Shown: positions 1-11,993 of the stretch, piece by piece
Position numbering within the stretch: the first letter of the stretch is position 1
How the letters are laid out: each line of letters opens with the position of its first letter
NCBI RefSeq assembly: GCF_023898315.1
Contig: NC_064622.1
Span: 80,973,387-81,037,386, forward strand
Length of the DNA stretch: 64,000 nucleotides
Source: Schistocerca nitens
Taxonomy: Eukaryota; Arthropoda; Insecta; Orthoptera; Acrididae
Reading direction: 5' to 3'
Made by a program: the position numbers and the translations under genes
The notes under the pieces: model-generated
Database searches by the model: none
What the model was told of the DNA's origin: nothing
What the model saw: the letters and a program-made list of their open reading frames with translations, nothing else

Positions 1-861
1 GAGACGACGCTTCATCCAGTCCCAAACATGCTCAATGGGGGACAGATCCGGAGATCTTGCTGGCCAGGGTAGTTGACTTACACCTTCTAGAGCACGTTGG
101 ATGGCACGGGATACATGCGGACAGGCATTGTCCTGTTGGAACAGCAAGTTCCCTTGCCGGTCTAGGAATGGTAGATCGATGGGTTCGATGAGGGTTTGGA
201 TCTACCGTGCACTATTCAGTGCCCCCTCGACGATCACCAGTGGTGTACGGCCAGTGTAGGAGATCGCTCCCCACACGATGATGCCGGGTGTTGGCCCTGT
301 GTGCCTCGGTCGTATGCAGTCCTGATTGTGGCGCTCACCTGCACGGCGCCAAACACGCATACGACCATCATTGGCACCAAGGCAGAAGCGACTCTCATCG
401 CTGAAGACGACACGTCTCCATTCGTCCCTCCATTCACGCCTGTCGCGACACCACTGGAGGCGGGCTGCACGATGTTGGGGCGTGAGCGGAAGACGGCCTA
501 ACGGTGTGCGGGACCGTAGCCCAGCTTCATGGAGACGGTTGCGAATGGTCCTCGCCGATACCCCAGGAGCAACAGTGTCCCTAATTTGCTGGGAAGTGGC
601 GGTGCGGTCCCCTACGGCACTGCGTAGGATCCTACGGTCTTGGCGTGCATCCGTGCGTCGCTGCGGTCCGGTCCCAGGTCGACGGGCACGTGCACCTTCC
701 GCCGACCACTGGCGACAACATCGATGTACTGTGGAGACCTCACGCCCCACGTGTTGAGCAATTCGGCGGTACGTCCACCCGGCCTCCCGCATGCCCACTA
801 TATGCCCTCGCTCAAAGTCCGTCAACTGCACATACGGTTCACGTCCACGCTGTCGCGGCAT
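1..861 (-). pseudogene. Tc1-like transposase, partial, one premature stop
   Basis: The transposase would start at MPRQRGREPYVQ (ATG at 861, reading leftwards). The N-terminal helix-turn-helix region and the first catalytic Asp (FSDESRF) are present. A TAC to TAG change near 202-204 stops the frame after GALNSAR. The second catalytic motif QQDNARPH is encoded beyond this stop, and the protein end lies outside the window. The equivalent frame is open in the copy at 56,696-57,718, so this copy is dead but young. Confidence 0.9.
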
Positions 862-1105
862 ACTACCAGTGTTAAAGACTGCGATGGAGCTCCGTATGCC
901 ACGGCAAACTGGCTGACACTGACGGCGGCGGTGCACAAATGCTGCGCAGCTAGCGCCATTCGACGGCCAACACCGCGGTTCCTGGTGTGTCCGCTGTGCC
1001 GTGCGTGTGATCATTGCTTGTACAGCCCTCTCGCAGTGTCCGGAGCAAGTATGGTGGGTCTGACACACCGGTGTCAATGTGTTCTTTTTTCCATTTCCAG
1101 GAGTG
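1..1105 (-). mobile_element. Tc1-like DNA transposon, copy 1, cut by the window edge
   Basis: This is the 5' part (on the minus strand) of a ~1.42 kb Tc1-like element that occurs five times in the window. It ends in the inverted repeat CCATTTCCAGGAGTG followed by the target-site TA at 1106-1107. Base 1 corresponds to about base 14,051 of the complete copy at 13,734, so roughly 317 bp including the other inverted repeat lie outside the window. It is nearly identical to the other copies, so insertion was recent. Confidence 0.93.
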
Positions 1106-1107
1106 TA

Positions 1108-2460
1108 TATCCATTTTACTTGACGAATTTTTCTCTAAATCATTCAAACGACCAGTTAATGCCTCTATTCTTTACGTGATACAATTGTCATTCTCAACCA
1201 AGGCATCAACCTTTTCAGACACAGCCCCGAACTTCTGAAAAAGTATTGATACTTTGATTTTTATCCACACGGTCAATAATTTTAAAGTGATGACCACCAA
1301 TTTTGTTTTTTTGTGAGTCCACCACAGACTTTTCAGCTTGTGCGAACTAGCTAACTGTAGTTCTTCTTTTTATTATGCCCGGTTACACAATGGATGTTGA
1401 ATATTAATCATATACAGCATTGAATCTTCAATATATCAACCAAGTCGTGGCCACATTATGGAATATTCTAATAGTCAATTAATTATCACTAATACACATG
1501 ATAATGTCTATTCAGTTATGTAGTCGACACGAAGAATTAAAGTTTGAATCCAGTTTTATTGTTTCTTGTAATTAATTGTCCCTACACTGAGCACGCACAC
1601 CGATTTCTCACTCAGGGAATTGCTTCCGTTTGCATCAGTAATCCTGTCGTTGAAGACAACTTCCGACAACTCGGAGAAATTGTACGTGCTGCGTGTTTGC
1701 GTTTGTATGTTACCTACTCGAGACTAATCATTGTTTTTCTGTCGGCGATCTTTCTCTTTCAATGTCGTTGAATGTTCGTGCTTATTCAGTGTCACGAAGG
1801 TTAAGTCCCATCACGAATCTCACACGATTTAATTTCGTCGCGAATCTCCGTATCGCGTTATCTTGCTAACGGTAAAGATGACTCTGCTTTTGCATGGCTT
1901 CTGAATAATGCTTCAGTCTATATCGCAAAACTTTCAAACTTCCGATTGGCTTAAAACAATCTAGTAGCTCTTACATGCATGCTACGATCGCGATAGTACT
2001 AGAGAGCGACTAGACAGCAACTGAAGCTAACATTTCCATTTCCGAGTTACATTGAAGTCACCTCGAACTTCCTTTTCGATACGTCTACAACTCTCTTCTA
2101 TGGTAAATGTTATCTTTGGCCAATTTACCATCTGGGCTTTAACCTTCGTTATTAATTATTTTGCAGTTCCTACTTTGATGTATTTGTTGCGTATCCTATC
2201 GTATTCTTTCATTCAGTCTTTATTTCATGATAAATGTTATTATTCACATGACATTCCTGTTGAACGAATTATCACAAGTGTAAACTTTGTCTTCAGTAGC
2301 TGCCGTCACTGCCAGGATGACTAATTTTCCTACTTATTTTACAACAAAGGGTTGTTTACTAGGGTTTCAGAAATTAGGGTGTTATAATAGGGACTTTGAT
2401 GTAAACTGAGACGGCAGTGAGAATTTGGATTGAGGAAGGAGGCGTGACATGGTAATCCGT
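1108..2460. other. No recognised gene
   Basis: AT-rich sequence between the Tc1-like copy and a tRNA-like fragment. Open frames are short (90 residues or fewer) and show no domain I recognise. I see no inverted-repeat ends, simple-sequence arrays or splice-flanked exons here. Confidence 0.5.
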
Positions 2461-2463
2461 GCA

Positions 2464-2560
2464 GTTCTGTGAGCCGCTGTCCCAAGGTGGCCTCGTCTCC
2501 AGCGCACGTGCGTAGTAATCAGGAGACCCAGGTTCGATCCCTGCCTTGGTACCAATTTTC
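2464..2560 (+). repeat. tRNA-derived SINE fragment
   Basis: The stretch contains a good RNA polymerase III B box (GGTTCGATCCC near 2531) and an upstream tRNA-like body (CCAAGGTGGCCTCGTCTCC), then CCTTGGTACCA. It resembles the tRNA-like heads of other SINEs in this window but lacks an obvious acceptor stem, so a functional tRNA is unlikely. Confidence 0.45.
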
Positions 2561-2614
2561 ACTCTCCGCTTATATCTACACACATAAAATCATATTTGTA
2601 TGAGACCAGTAAAA

Positions 2615-4028
2615 TCACTGAAATTGTGTCACTTCATTTGCCACTGTATTCATCTCTTGGTCTCCTACAATTTTTAACCCCACACGTCCCACCAATATTA
2701 AATTATTCGTGATCCCTTGATGTCTCAGAATGTGTCTCACCAAGTGACCCCTTTTTCTAGTCAACTTGTTATATTCAGTTATATTCAGTACCTCCTCATT
2801 AGTTACAAGATCCACCCTTCTATTCTTCAGCATTCTGCAGCGCCACTTTTCGTAAGCTTCTATTCTGTTCTTGTGTAAACTGTTTATCGTCCGTGTTTCA
2901 CTTCCACACATGGCTACACTTCAGATACCTTCATAGAAGTCTTCCTAACACTTAACTCTACATTATCTTTTTCAGAAACGCTTTTCTTGCCATTAACAGT
3001 CCACATTTTATATTCTCTCTACTTCGTCCACTATCATTTATTTTGCTGTCCAAACAGCAACACCTATCTACTACTTTCGTGTTTCGTTTCCTAATCTAAC
3101 TCTCTCAGCATCAGGTCATTTAACTCAGCTACATTCCATTACCTTTTTCTTGATTTTTTTGGTATTCATCTTACCCTCTCCTTCGAAAACACTGTCCATT
3201 CTGTTCAACTACTCTTTCAAGTCTTGCTGTCCCTGACAGAATTATGTCGTCGGCCAACCTCAAGGTTTTTATTTTTTTCCCTGAACTTTTATTCCTCCTC
3301 CAAATTTTTCTTTGTACTCCTTGCTCAATGTATTGACTGAATAACGTGGGGAATAGGCTACAACCCTGTCTCGCTCCTTTCTTAATTACTGTTCGAGTTT
3401 CATTCCCTTCGACTCTTATAACTATCTTCTGGTTTCTATACAAGTTGTAAATAGCCTTTCGCTGCCTGTGGTTTACTCCTGCTACCTTCACAATATGAAG
3501 AGAGTATTCCATTCAAATGCTTTAAACGTTGGTTTGCCTTCCTTTAAAGTACGTTATAAGGTAAGTCGTAGGGTCAGTATTGTCTGAGCGGTTCTAGGCG
3601 CTCCAGTCCGGAACCGCGCTGCTGCTACGGTCGCATGCCTCGGACATGGATGTGTGTGATGTCCTTAGGTTTAAGTAGTTCTAAGTCTATGGGACTGATG
3701 ACCTCAGATGTTGAGTCCCATAGTGCTCAGAACCATTTGAGCCATTTTGAGTATTGTCTCGCGTGTTCCTAAATTTTGTCCGGCATCCAAACAGATCGTC
3801 CCTAAGGTCGGCTACTACCAGTTTTTCAATTCTTCTTTAAAGAATTCGTATTAGTATTTTATAGCTATGATTTATTAAATTGATAGTTTGGTAATTTTCA
3901 CACCTGTCAGCACCTGCTTTCTTTGGAATTGGAATTACTACATTGTTCTTGAAATCTGAGGTTTTTTCGCCTATCTCATGCATCTTGCCCATCACATAGA
4001 TGAATTTTGTCTTGGCTGGCTCTCCCAA
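2615..4028 (-). pseudogene. LINE reverse transcriptase remnant
   Basis: Three open pieces carry recognisable blocks in the right order on the minus strand. 3,837-4,028 has NNVVIPIPKKAGADRCENYQ, the fingers region (PK..G...CENYR in relatives). 3,171-3,512 has GARQGCSLFPTLFSQYIE and the catalytic block as LADDIIL. 2,615-2,911 has the C-terminal KWRCRMLKNRRVDLVTNEEV region. These are separated by frameshifts and stops, and by the SINE at 3,586-3,749. It encodes no functional enzyme. Confidence 0.8.
3586..3749 (+). mobile_element. tRNA-headed SINE inserted in the LINE
   Basis: The head reads GCGGTTCTAGGCGCTCCAG and the tail ends in CTCAGAACCATTTGAGCCATT. It is the shared SINE family of this window. 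A perfect 10 bp target-site duplication AGTATTGTCT lies at 3,576-3,585 and 3,750-3,759. The B box is damaged (TCGCATGCC), and part of the head appears deleted. Confidence 0.9.
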
Positions 4029-5227
4029 GGAGATCAGTAGCTCTGGTGAAATATCTTATACACTCGGTGCCTTGTTTCGACTGTTCTGTGAAATTATTTT
4101 CGCAGTGTCATATCTCCTACCTAATCTACATCTACGTCCTCTTCTGTTCTCTCATATTGTCTTCAAGTTCATCTCCCTGGTACAGTCCCTCTACATAGTC
4201 CTTTAACCTTTTAGCTTTTTTAGTTAGCTTAGTACTGGTTTTCCATCTGAGCTCTTGATATTCATAGAGTTCCTCTCCTTGTCTCCAAAAGTCTCTTTAA
4301 TTTTCCTGTAATCGGTATTTATTTTTCCCCCAGTGAAATACATTTATAAAATATTCTTACATTTGTTCTCCAGCCATTCTTGCTTAGCCATTTTTTTGCA
4401 TTTACTGACAGTATCCTTTTTTAGATATCTGTATTCCCTTTCTCTTGCTTCATTTGCTGCTTTTTCATATTTTCAGCTTTCTTCAGTTAAATTCAATTCT
4501 CCTGTTTTGCCTGAGGTTTTCTACTAGGTTTGTTTTTTACCTGTTTGTTCCTCCACTATTTCATCTTCTAAAGCTACCCATTTGTCTTCTACTGTATTCT
4601 GGTGTCAACTGTTGCCTAGTGCTCCCTCTGAAACTCTCAACAGCCTATGTTTCTTTCAAGTTATCCAGATCCCCATCCCCTTAATTTCCTACCTTTTTGC
4701 AATTTCTTCATTTTTAATCTACAGTCATAACCATCTGCCACGGAAATTTCTCACTATTTAAAATCTGATTTCTAAATTCCTGTTTCACGATTACATAATC
4801 TGAAACCTTCCGTTGCCTCCAGGTCTCTTCCATTTATACAACATTCTTTCATGAGTCTTAAACAAAGTGTTAGTGATTGTTACATCATGCTCTGAAGCAA
4901 AATATTACCCTTCGGCTTTCTGTTTCATTCCTAGTCCCCCATCACAATTAAATTTTCGTCTCCCTTAACTGTCTCAATGATTTCTTTTACCTCATCATAC
5001 ATTTCTTCAATCTCTTCAACATCTGCGGAGATAGTTGGTACATAAACGTGTGCTGCTGTACTGGGTATGGGCTTCGTGTCTATTTTGGCTACGATAAGGC
5101 GTTTACTAAGCTTCTTGAGTAAAATATTCCACTGGTAAAATGGTCCCCCATTCGGATCTCCAGGCGTAGTCAGAAGAAAGAAAACTGACGTTTTATGAAT
5201 CGGAATATGTAGCGTGCCCTTAATCAG

Positions 5228-5437
5228 GCAGGTTGGTTGAAGTTAGATGTAATGGGAATTAGAGATGTTTTGTGGCAGAAGGAACAGGACTTCTGGTCAG
5301 TTGAATACGGGGTTATAGATACGAAGTCAGATAGGGGTAATACAAGTGTGGGTTTAATTACTGCTAAGGAAATAGTACTGCGGATAAGATACTGTGAACA
5401 GCGTAGTGAATGCCTTATCGTAGCCGTCACTCAATAA
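5228..5437 (+). pseudogene. LINE endonuclease fragment, opposite orientation
   Basis: The translation LDVMGIRDVLW...FWSVEYGVIDTKSDRGN...GLITAKEI...CLIVAVTQ follows the N-terminal half of the AP-like endonuclease of the RTE-type LINE family (relatives read LGISE.RW...GEFxS..Y.IIYSG...GVGFI). It abuts the minus-strand LINE at 2,595-5,160, which begins at just the point in the protein where this piece ends. That suggests a 5' inversion during insertion or a local rearrangement. Confidence 0.65.
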
Positions 5438-5439
5438 GT

Positions 5440-6660
5440 ACACGAAAAGGCAGCAGATAGTACATATTTATTGTTTAAAAATCGTAACATAAGAAATGTA
5501 AATTCAAGATACAAGTTTTAAAGCAAGTGGAATACTCGGAAGGTGTTGTTGCTGCGGATGTCCAGCGTTAACAGTTGCGAGACTGTGTTGTGGCACCCAA
5601 GGAAGGTATTCCGAAGAGCAGATGCTATTCACCGGGAAGCTATTTATCCCTGCAAGGAAAAAAAGCTCCATCAGTTTCACAATTGTTTGTTCAAGTCACC
5701 ACTATTTCACTGGTTTTGTGATATCTTCCATTTTCAGCCATGTTGTGCTAATCCTTTTATGCCCACGCAACTACTACACCCACGATATATCATGTGTTCC
5801 GCATATTCTAGTTGTTGTCTGTCCTACTACGTTTCTCTTCTTTCATCTAGCAGTAGCAAGTTAATGCTGCAGGAGGTGTCTCCCTAATCTGTTCACTCTC
5901 CTGGAAAGGATCTTGTAGTGTGGCACTGGTTTGAAATCGACGTTTCTCATCATACTTCATTCCACCTCGTTTAGCCTTAATGATAGTTCTTGTGCAATTA
6001 AGATGATTACAAAGACTTAATTAGCTAGTGGATGAAACAGTATAAAATATTTATTGAAAAACTGTGTGAAAGTAAGTGATTTTAAGTGCTATTGTGAGTT
6101 TGAATTGCCAACCGATGCATATGAATTAAAGTATACAGAGCCGATGTGTTGCACATCTCTTTGGAGAGGTGATGATGGCGAGGTGTCTCGCTGACGTAAC
6201 AGGGAAACGCCGGCTACAGTTCGGGTCCATAGCCCCGAAGTTCTTAGAGCTTTCACGCATTGATACGTCCACTGAATCCTTACTTACGGCGCAGTTTTCC
6301 TGTGATGATACCCTGACCCTGCAAAAACGGGATTGCCCGTTCACCGGAGTGGGGAAAAGATGCTAAATAGAGGGCAGCGTTTTTGCATTTAACTACCGCT
6401 CTACTGAGAACTGGAGTGTAGGAGGAATGAGAAGGTGCACGTATGAACATTATGAAGATGCCGAGGTGTCTGTAGACAAATGTTTGTGGCTGGTGATCAT
6501 TCAGCAGAAGCAGTGTGTTGGGGCACCGTTTGATTTTTGAACAGGAAGACACTGCGATGGAGTATTCCATGGTAATCTACTCGTTGGAGCGCTCTACAGA
6601 TAAACGAAGTTCCCACAAATAGTACTTTATATCCTGGGGTTTCCAACTTCCGTTGGGAAA
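5440..6660. other. No recognised gene
   Basis: Open frames up to 114 residues show no familiar domain. The segment 6,120-6,370 is richer in G+C than its surroundings and open on both strands, but I find no homology by eye and no good splice boundaries. Confidence 0.5.
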
Positions 6661-6689
6661 GAAAACGTAGATACTAGGAAAGTGACTGC

Positions 6690-8735
6690 GAAGAAACCAT
6701 GAATAACAGAAGAAATACTTCAGCTGATCTACGAAAGAAAGGGTACAAAAATGTTCATGGTAATCCAGGAATACAGAAATACAAGTTACTTTGGAATGAA
6801 ATAAATAGGAAGTGCAAGAAAGCTATGGCGAAATGGCTACAGGAAAGATGTGACGAAATCGAAAAGGAAATGACTGTCGTAAGGACTGACTCAGCATACG
6901 AAAAGTCAAAACAATCTTCTGTGAAATTAAAATCACTGCAGTCAGAATTCCACTCTTAAATGCAGCGGAGAGAGCGATTAGTTGGAAAAGTACATTCAAA
7001 GTCTCTATAAAGGGAGCACTTGTGTGATGGTCTGATAGAAGAACAGGAGGAGACAGGGGATCCAGTATGAGAATCAGAAACTAAAGTAGCTTTGGAAGAC
7101 TTACGATCAAATAAGGCAGAATGGACAGCTGAAATAGCTTTGGAAGGCTTAAGATGAAATAAGGCAGAAGGGACGGATAAAACTCTATCGCAACTTCTAA
7201 AATCATTGAGGGAAGTGGCAACAAAACGACTGCTCATGTTAGCGTGTATAATGTACGAGTCTGGCGACAAACCATCAGAGTTTCGGAAAAACATCATCCA
7301 CACAGTTCCGAAGATTGGAAGAGCAGAAAAGTACGAGAATTATGGCACAATCAGCTAACAGCTCACGGATCCAAATTTCTGACAAGAACAATACACAGGA
7401 AATGGGAATAAATCTGGGGATGTGTTACACGTCGATCAGTTTCGCTTTCGGTAAGGTAAAGCCATTAGAGAGGCAATTCTAACGTTGCTGTTGATAACGG
7501 AAGCAAGACTGAAGAAAATTCAAGACACGTTTATAGGATTTGTCGACGTGGAGAAAGCACACGACAATGTAAATTGGTGTAAGATTTTGTAAATTCTCAA
7601 AAAATCGGTGTAAGCTATAGGGAAAGGCGGGTAATGTATAATATGTACAACAATAAAGGGGGAACAATATGAGTGCAAGACCAAGAACGAAGCGCTCGGA
7701 TTAAACAGTGAGACATGGAGTAGTCTTTCGTCCTTACTGTTCAATCAACATATCAGAAAAGCGATGATGGAAATAAAAGAAAGGTTCAAGACTGGGAGTA
7801 AAATTCAAGCTGAAAGGATATCAATAAGATATGATGATGATATTGCTATTAGAGGATGTGCTGAATGGAATGATCTAATGAGTACAGAATGTGGATTGAG
7901 AATGAATCGAAGAAAGACGTAAGTAATGAGGCGTTGAAGAAATGAGAACAACGTGAAACGTAATATCTAGATCGGTGATAACAAATTTGATGAAGTTCCT
8001 ACCTAAGCAGCAAAATAACCCATGATGGACGGAGCAAGGAGGATATATAAAGCAGACCAGTGTAGGAAAAAAAGGGCGTTCCTGGCCAACAAAAGTCTAC
8101 TAGTATCAAAGATAGACATTAATTTTAGGAAGAAATTTAGAGATTGTACGTTTCGAGCACAGTACTACTTTATGGTAATGAAACATAGACTGTGGGAAAT
8201 CCGGAAGGGAAGATTCAAATGGTTGAAATGGCTCTGAGCACTATGGGACTTAACATCTGAGGTCATCAGTCCTCTAGAACTTAAAACTACTTAAACACAA
8301 CTAACCTAAGGAGATCAGACACATCCAACCCCGAGGCAGGATTCGAACCTGCGACAGTAGCAGTCACGCGGTTCCGGACTGAAGCGCCTAGAACCGCTCG
8401 GCCACCGCGGCCGGCCGGGAGGGAAGAGCATCGAAGCATCTGAGAGATGGTGTTACAGAATAATGTTGAAAATTAGGTGGACTAATAAGATAAGAAATTA
8501 GTAGGTCCTCCGCAGAATCGGCGAGGAAAGGATTGTATGGAAAACGCTAACAAGAAGAAGACACAGGATGATAGGACGTCACTTAAGGCATCTGGGAATA
8601 ACTAAAGGGAACTGTAAAGGGTAAAGTCTGTAGAGGAAGATAGAGAGTGGAATAGATCGAGCAGATAAAAGATGATGTAGGTTGCAAATGCTACTCGGTG
8701 ATGAAAAGGTTGCCACAGGAGAGAGCAGTCAGAAG
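6690..8735 (+). mobile_element. RTE-type LINE, decayed, with a SINE inside
   Basis: The copy begins in the linker between endonuclease and RT (6,699-6,959: KKAMAKWLQERCDEIEKEM), continues with RT blocks around 7,260-7,570 (FRKNIIHTVPKIGRAEKYEN; later FIGFVDVEKAHDNVNW) and a C-terminal region near 8,450-8,700. The 3' part matches the LINE at 17,325-18,470 closely in layout. The coding frame has many stops and shifts. A SINE sits at 8,214-8,414 in antisense. No 5' end is present. Confidence 0.75.
8214..8414 (-). mobile_element. tRNA-headed SINE inserted in the LINE
   Basis: Complete-looking minus-strand SINE. Its tail (GGTTGAAATGGCTCTGAGCA) comes first and its B box reads as GATTCGAACCT on this strand, followed by the head CGGTTCCGGACTGAAGCGCC. 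It is flanked by a 13 bp target-site duplication with one mismatch (8,201-8,213 CCGGAAGGGAAGA, 8,415-8,427 CCGGGAGGGAAGA). Confidence 0.92.
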
Positions 8736-9050
8736 ATTGACAATTAAAAAGAAAAAAGAAGTAGAATTCAGGGTCTTATACGCTGGTTTGCAAAACTTGA
8801 AAAGAAAGTTACTTTCATATGATGTGGCTCTGCCAAGTATCGCAGATCGCGGGAACTTGGACAGTACATAGGATAGAACTGCTACAAAATAGTGCATTAG
8901 GCAACTAAAATAAATACGCAGTGAGACGAATAGAACTGACATTTTATACAACGGCAATCATTACTTTTTAGTCGCAACGATCCGAGGTGGTCTCTAGGCA
9001 TTGGAAAATGCGGGAAATGATTCTTAATACGATGCCTGACCACACGGACG
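8736..9050. other. No recognised gene
   Basis: Short spacer between a LINE 3' end and a Tc1-like remnant. I see no domain, repeat end or array in it. Confidence 0.5.
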
Positions 9051-9640
9051 GCAACACACGGACTGCAATGTGCTCCCATACGGGCCCCGCGATTATGAAT
9101 GAGTTGTTGCGGTAGCCTTACCCCGTCCCTCCACAACTACTGGAAGCTCCTTGGTGCATATGGACGTGCTGCAGTACGTTTTCCCAATGCATGCAACACC
9201 TGGTCAATGGGATTCAAGTCGGAGGAGTGAGCGAGCCAGACCGTTTGCGGTATTTCCTCTTGTTACACGAGCTACTCCACTAGCGCTGTTCCATACGACG
9301 GCGCACTGTCATGCACGAAAAAGTCCCCAGGGCCGAATGCACGCCTGAAAAGACGCACTTGAGAAACGGGTTCAGTAACTTTGAACAAGAAGCGTAGAGT
9401 GTTCACACATTTGGAGACCGGCACGCCCATGCAGTATTATGCCTCCCCATGTCATAACGCCTAGACCACTGAAACGATCGTGTTCCTGGGTGCATTATGC
9501 GTTCCCACCTCTTGCTACACGAGGGTGAGTCCAGCATTGTTGAGCGTGATCGTTTTGGTTGTCCTGGTGTTGTCGTGTGGCGAATAACAAAGCTGCGTGC
9601 ACGAACTGACCTCCAAATCTTTGAAAGTGGTACCCTCACC
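9050..9640 (-). pseudogene. Tc1-like transposase remnant (a second, older family)
   Basis: Read leftwards in shifting frames, the sequence gives GVMTWGGIILHGRAGLQ, then FVHDSAPSYGTALVE (the second catalytic Asp region), then LAHSSDLNPIDQVLHALGKR (third catalytic region, where relatives read SPDLNPIEHVWD). The Glu is replaced by Asp in this remnant. Several stops and frameshifts are present. I could not find its inverted-repeat ends. This family differs from the five young copies. Confidence 0.65.
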
Positions 9641-10045
9641 GGTGATTGTTATTGTAACACTGTACTCGTTGGCCGAGTGTGTCATTTCAGTGGTGCTTTC
9701 GTTAATGACTTCGATTTTCCTTATCCAAACGTTTAAAGGAGAGAGCGTGCGATGTGATCGTTTTTGCAGCTATAACGCAGGAGGTAGGTTTTGCAGAGCT
9801 CTAGCCCTCAAGTCAGTCGTCGCATGTACGATAGTGTGGCAAGTGCGTTTATTGGGGGCTTTCATTTGCACACTATCTGGGCTCCAGCTGAAAGGTCCTC
9901 ACTCAACCTACGTTACAGTTAGAAGCTTGCTACGGTGCACTCTGCAACTGTCATATTTTCTCGTCTGTTTGTTTAGAACGTGATGGTGTCTTTTTAAGAA
10001 ACCGATATATTGCCAACTGGATGTATGCGACCTTTTTAAAATCTT
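9641..10045. other. No recognised gene
   Basis: Spacer between the Tc1-like remnant and a CR1-like LINE 3' end. Open frames here are short and unrecognised. Confidence 0.5.
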
Positions 10046-10528
10046 CATCTACATCTACATGAATCCTGTGCGAATCACATTTCAGTGCTTCGCAGAGGGT
10101 TCACCGAACTACCGTAACTCTAATTCTCTATTATTCCACTCTCTAAGAGAACGCTGAAAAAATAACACCTATATCTTCCCGTACGACATCTCATTTCCTT
10201 CATTTTATTACGATGATCGTTTCCCCCTATGTAGGTCGGCGTCAATAAAAAAAATTCGCATTCGGAGGAGAAAGTTGGTGATTCAAATTTCGTGAGAAAA
10301 TCCCGCCACAACAAAAAAAAACGCCTTTGTTTTTAACCAATACCACAACAAATCCTGTGCCACGTCCGTGACGCACTCTCCCCTCTTTCTCGATAGTATA
10401 AAACGTACTGCTTTTGTCTGAACATTATGGATGAACTCTGGTGATCCTGATAAGGGTCCCACACCGCGCAGCAGTACTCTAAAAGAGGACGGACAAGCGT
10501 AGTGTAAGCAGTCTGTCTTTGGTTCGCC
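10046..10528 (-). mobile_element. CR1-like LINE, 3' fragment
   Basis: The fragment ends at 10,046 in the family's simple-sequence tail (ATCTACATCTACAT on the plus strand). The minus-strand translation includes FESPTFSSECEFFLLTPTYI and SVLLRGVGPLSGSPEFIH, the C-terminal part of CR1-like RT proteins. The same 3' end occurs at 11,994, 37,868 and (plus strand) about 33,118. The coding part is broken. Confidence 0.75.
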
Positions 10529-11110
10529 TTCCCCGCAACGTATTCTCTGTGTTTTTTCCAGTGTAAGTTGTTCTTTCCCTACAGCTTACCCCTATTTTTC
10601 TCAGTATTTCGAACATGTTGGACCATTTTACACTGTAGAATGCTTTCTACAGGTCGACAAATCTAACGAACGTGTATTGAATTTTCTTCAGTCTTGCTTC
10701 CATTATCAACTACAATGTCAGAACTACCTCTTTGCTGCATTTACCTGTCCCAAAGCCAAACTGACCGTTGCCTGACACATAATTTTCTTTCCCATTCTTC
10801 TGAATAGTATTCTTGTCAGCAGCTTGGATGCAGTAGCTGGTCAGCTGTTTGTGCGATAATTCTCGCACTTGCCGGCTCTTGTTGTCTTCGGAATTGTGAG
10901 AATGATGTTTTTCCGAAAGTCTGATGGTATATCGCCAGTCTCATACATTCTACACACCAACTTGAGTAATCGTTTTGCTGCAACTTCCCTCGATGTTTTT
11001 AAAAATTCCGATGGAATGTTATCTTTCCCTTCTGTGTTATTTAAGTCTTCCAAAACACCTCTAAAATTTAGCTTTACTCCTGTACCTTCTTGTATCACGT
11101 CAGACAAATA
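10529..11110 (-). mobile_element. RTE-type LINE fragment
   Basis: The minus-strand frame 10,841-11,107 reads VLEDLNNTEGKDNIPSEFLK and later FRKNIILTIPKTTRAGKCEN, the start of the RT domain in this LINE family. It continues degenerately to about 10,560 (VKWSNMFEILRKIGV). It abuts the CR1-like fragment on its left. Both ends are missing. Confidence 0.72.
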
Positions 11111-11280
11111 TATCCCTCATAGAGGCTCTCAATGTTCTCTTTCCATCCATCCCCTTCTAAGGGCACAACCACTCTGAAACGACATCCAGCGTCGCCGGGA
11201 AAGGTCACCAAGCAATTGCCAATGGTGTGATCTGTCACCCTTCGAAGTTCGTCACAAAGTCTTTGCAGCAATTTTTAGTA

Positions 11281-11765
11281 TATAGAGGGTCTATCAAAAA
11301 TGACTTCACAACTTTCAAAAATATTATTAATTTAACCTACAGACATGGTTTTGGTGTCATTTGACCTGAACAGGTTAAAAGTGACTTTCATTAGCTGAGT
11401 GGTATACGTCCCGTCAGAAGTCTATTCTTTGTCAAACTTTTTGCAGTATATGAGGCGTGACTTGTTTAATAGCGAAGTAGATTCAATCTCTGAAAGAGAA
11501 GCTGGTGAAGATGGAATAAACAATGGACCTTTGATGATTTCCCAAAAGAGAAAGTAAGGACGTATCAGGTTCAGTGAACGTGGGGCCCGTGCAATTGGCA
11601 CACGTCAGTCCATTCACTTAGGTGGAAAGCGGACACAGGAAATTTCGGACGTCTTACCAAACATTTGAAACTGTATTACCCTTCAAGACGACACCAAGTT
11701 TAAGTCGTATGAATAAGTTGGTAAGAATTTTCAAAGCTGCGAACTCCTTTTTGATGTACCCTATA
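11281..11765. mobile_element. Short TIR element (MITE-like or deleted mariner)
   Basis: The left end TATAGAGGGTCTATCAAAAA and the right end, read in reverse complement as TATAGGGTACATCAAAAAGG, form imperfect inverted repeats of about 40 bp that continue into AACTTTCAAAAAT and GCTTTGAAAATTC. About 485 bp long with no long frame. The size and TA-bounded ends fit a non-autonomous Tc1/mariner element; the family is not identified. Confidence 0.55.
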
Positions 11766-11993
11766 TTAAACTTTCACATTATTGGTCTCAGCAAATAGTT
11801 ACCGTCTTCAGATGTGTAACTCCAACGAAAAGGTTCGTACATACTATAAGAAATAGAGTAAGGCACGTCGAATATCATGACTTCTTTTTATTTGACGATA
11901 TGATGTACGTTCATTTCAATAATTAGTTCACTTCATGGTGTTCTGAGTTCCTGACTGTTATATGAAACGTATAGAGTAGGACTGATAATCTCC

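Larger units (their letters stand above)
2595..5160 (-). mobile_element. RTE-type non-LTR retrotransposon (LINE), decayed, with a SINE inside
   Basis: Reading leftwards, the copy shows the end of an AP-endonuclease domain (KGDENLIVMGD near 4,950), a linker, reverse transcriptase blocks and a C-terminal region typical of insect endonuclease-reverse transcriptase LINEs. The reading frame is broken many times. A SINE (3,586-3,749) is inserted in the RT region in antisense. Clade assignment (RTE versus related APE-type LINEs) is by motif only. The 5' part of the endonuclease is missing here; a matching piece lies next to it in opposite orientation at 5,228-5,437. Confidence 0.8.

Noticed and set aside
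640-1179. 179-residue plus-strand frame, and similar frames of 130-196 residues antisense to each Tc1-like transposase
   Set aside because: They recur in every copy as shadows of the G+C-rich transposase gene and resemble no protein family.
6169-6366. Possible host exon in a G+C-richer patch
   Set aside because: Open on both strands, no family resemblance and no convincing splice sites.
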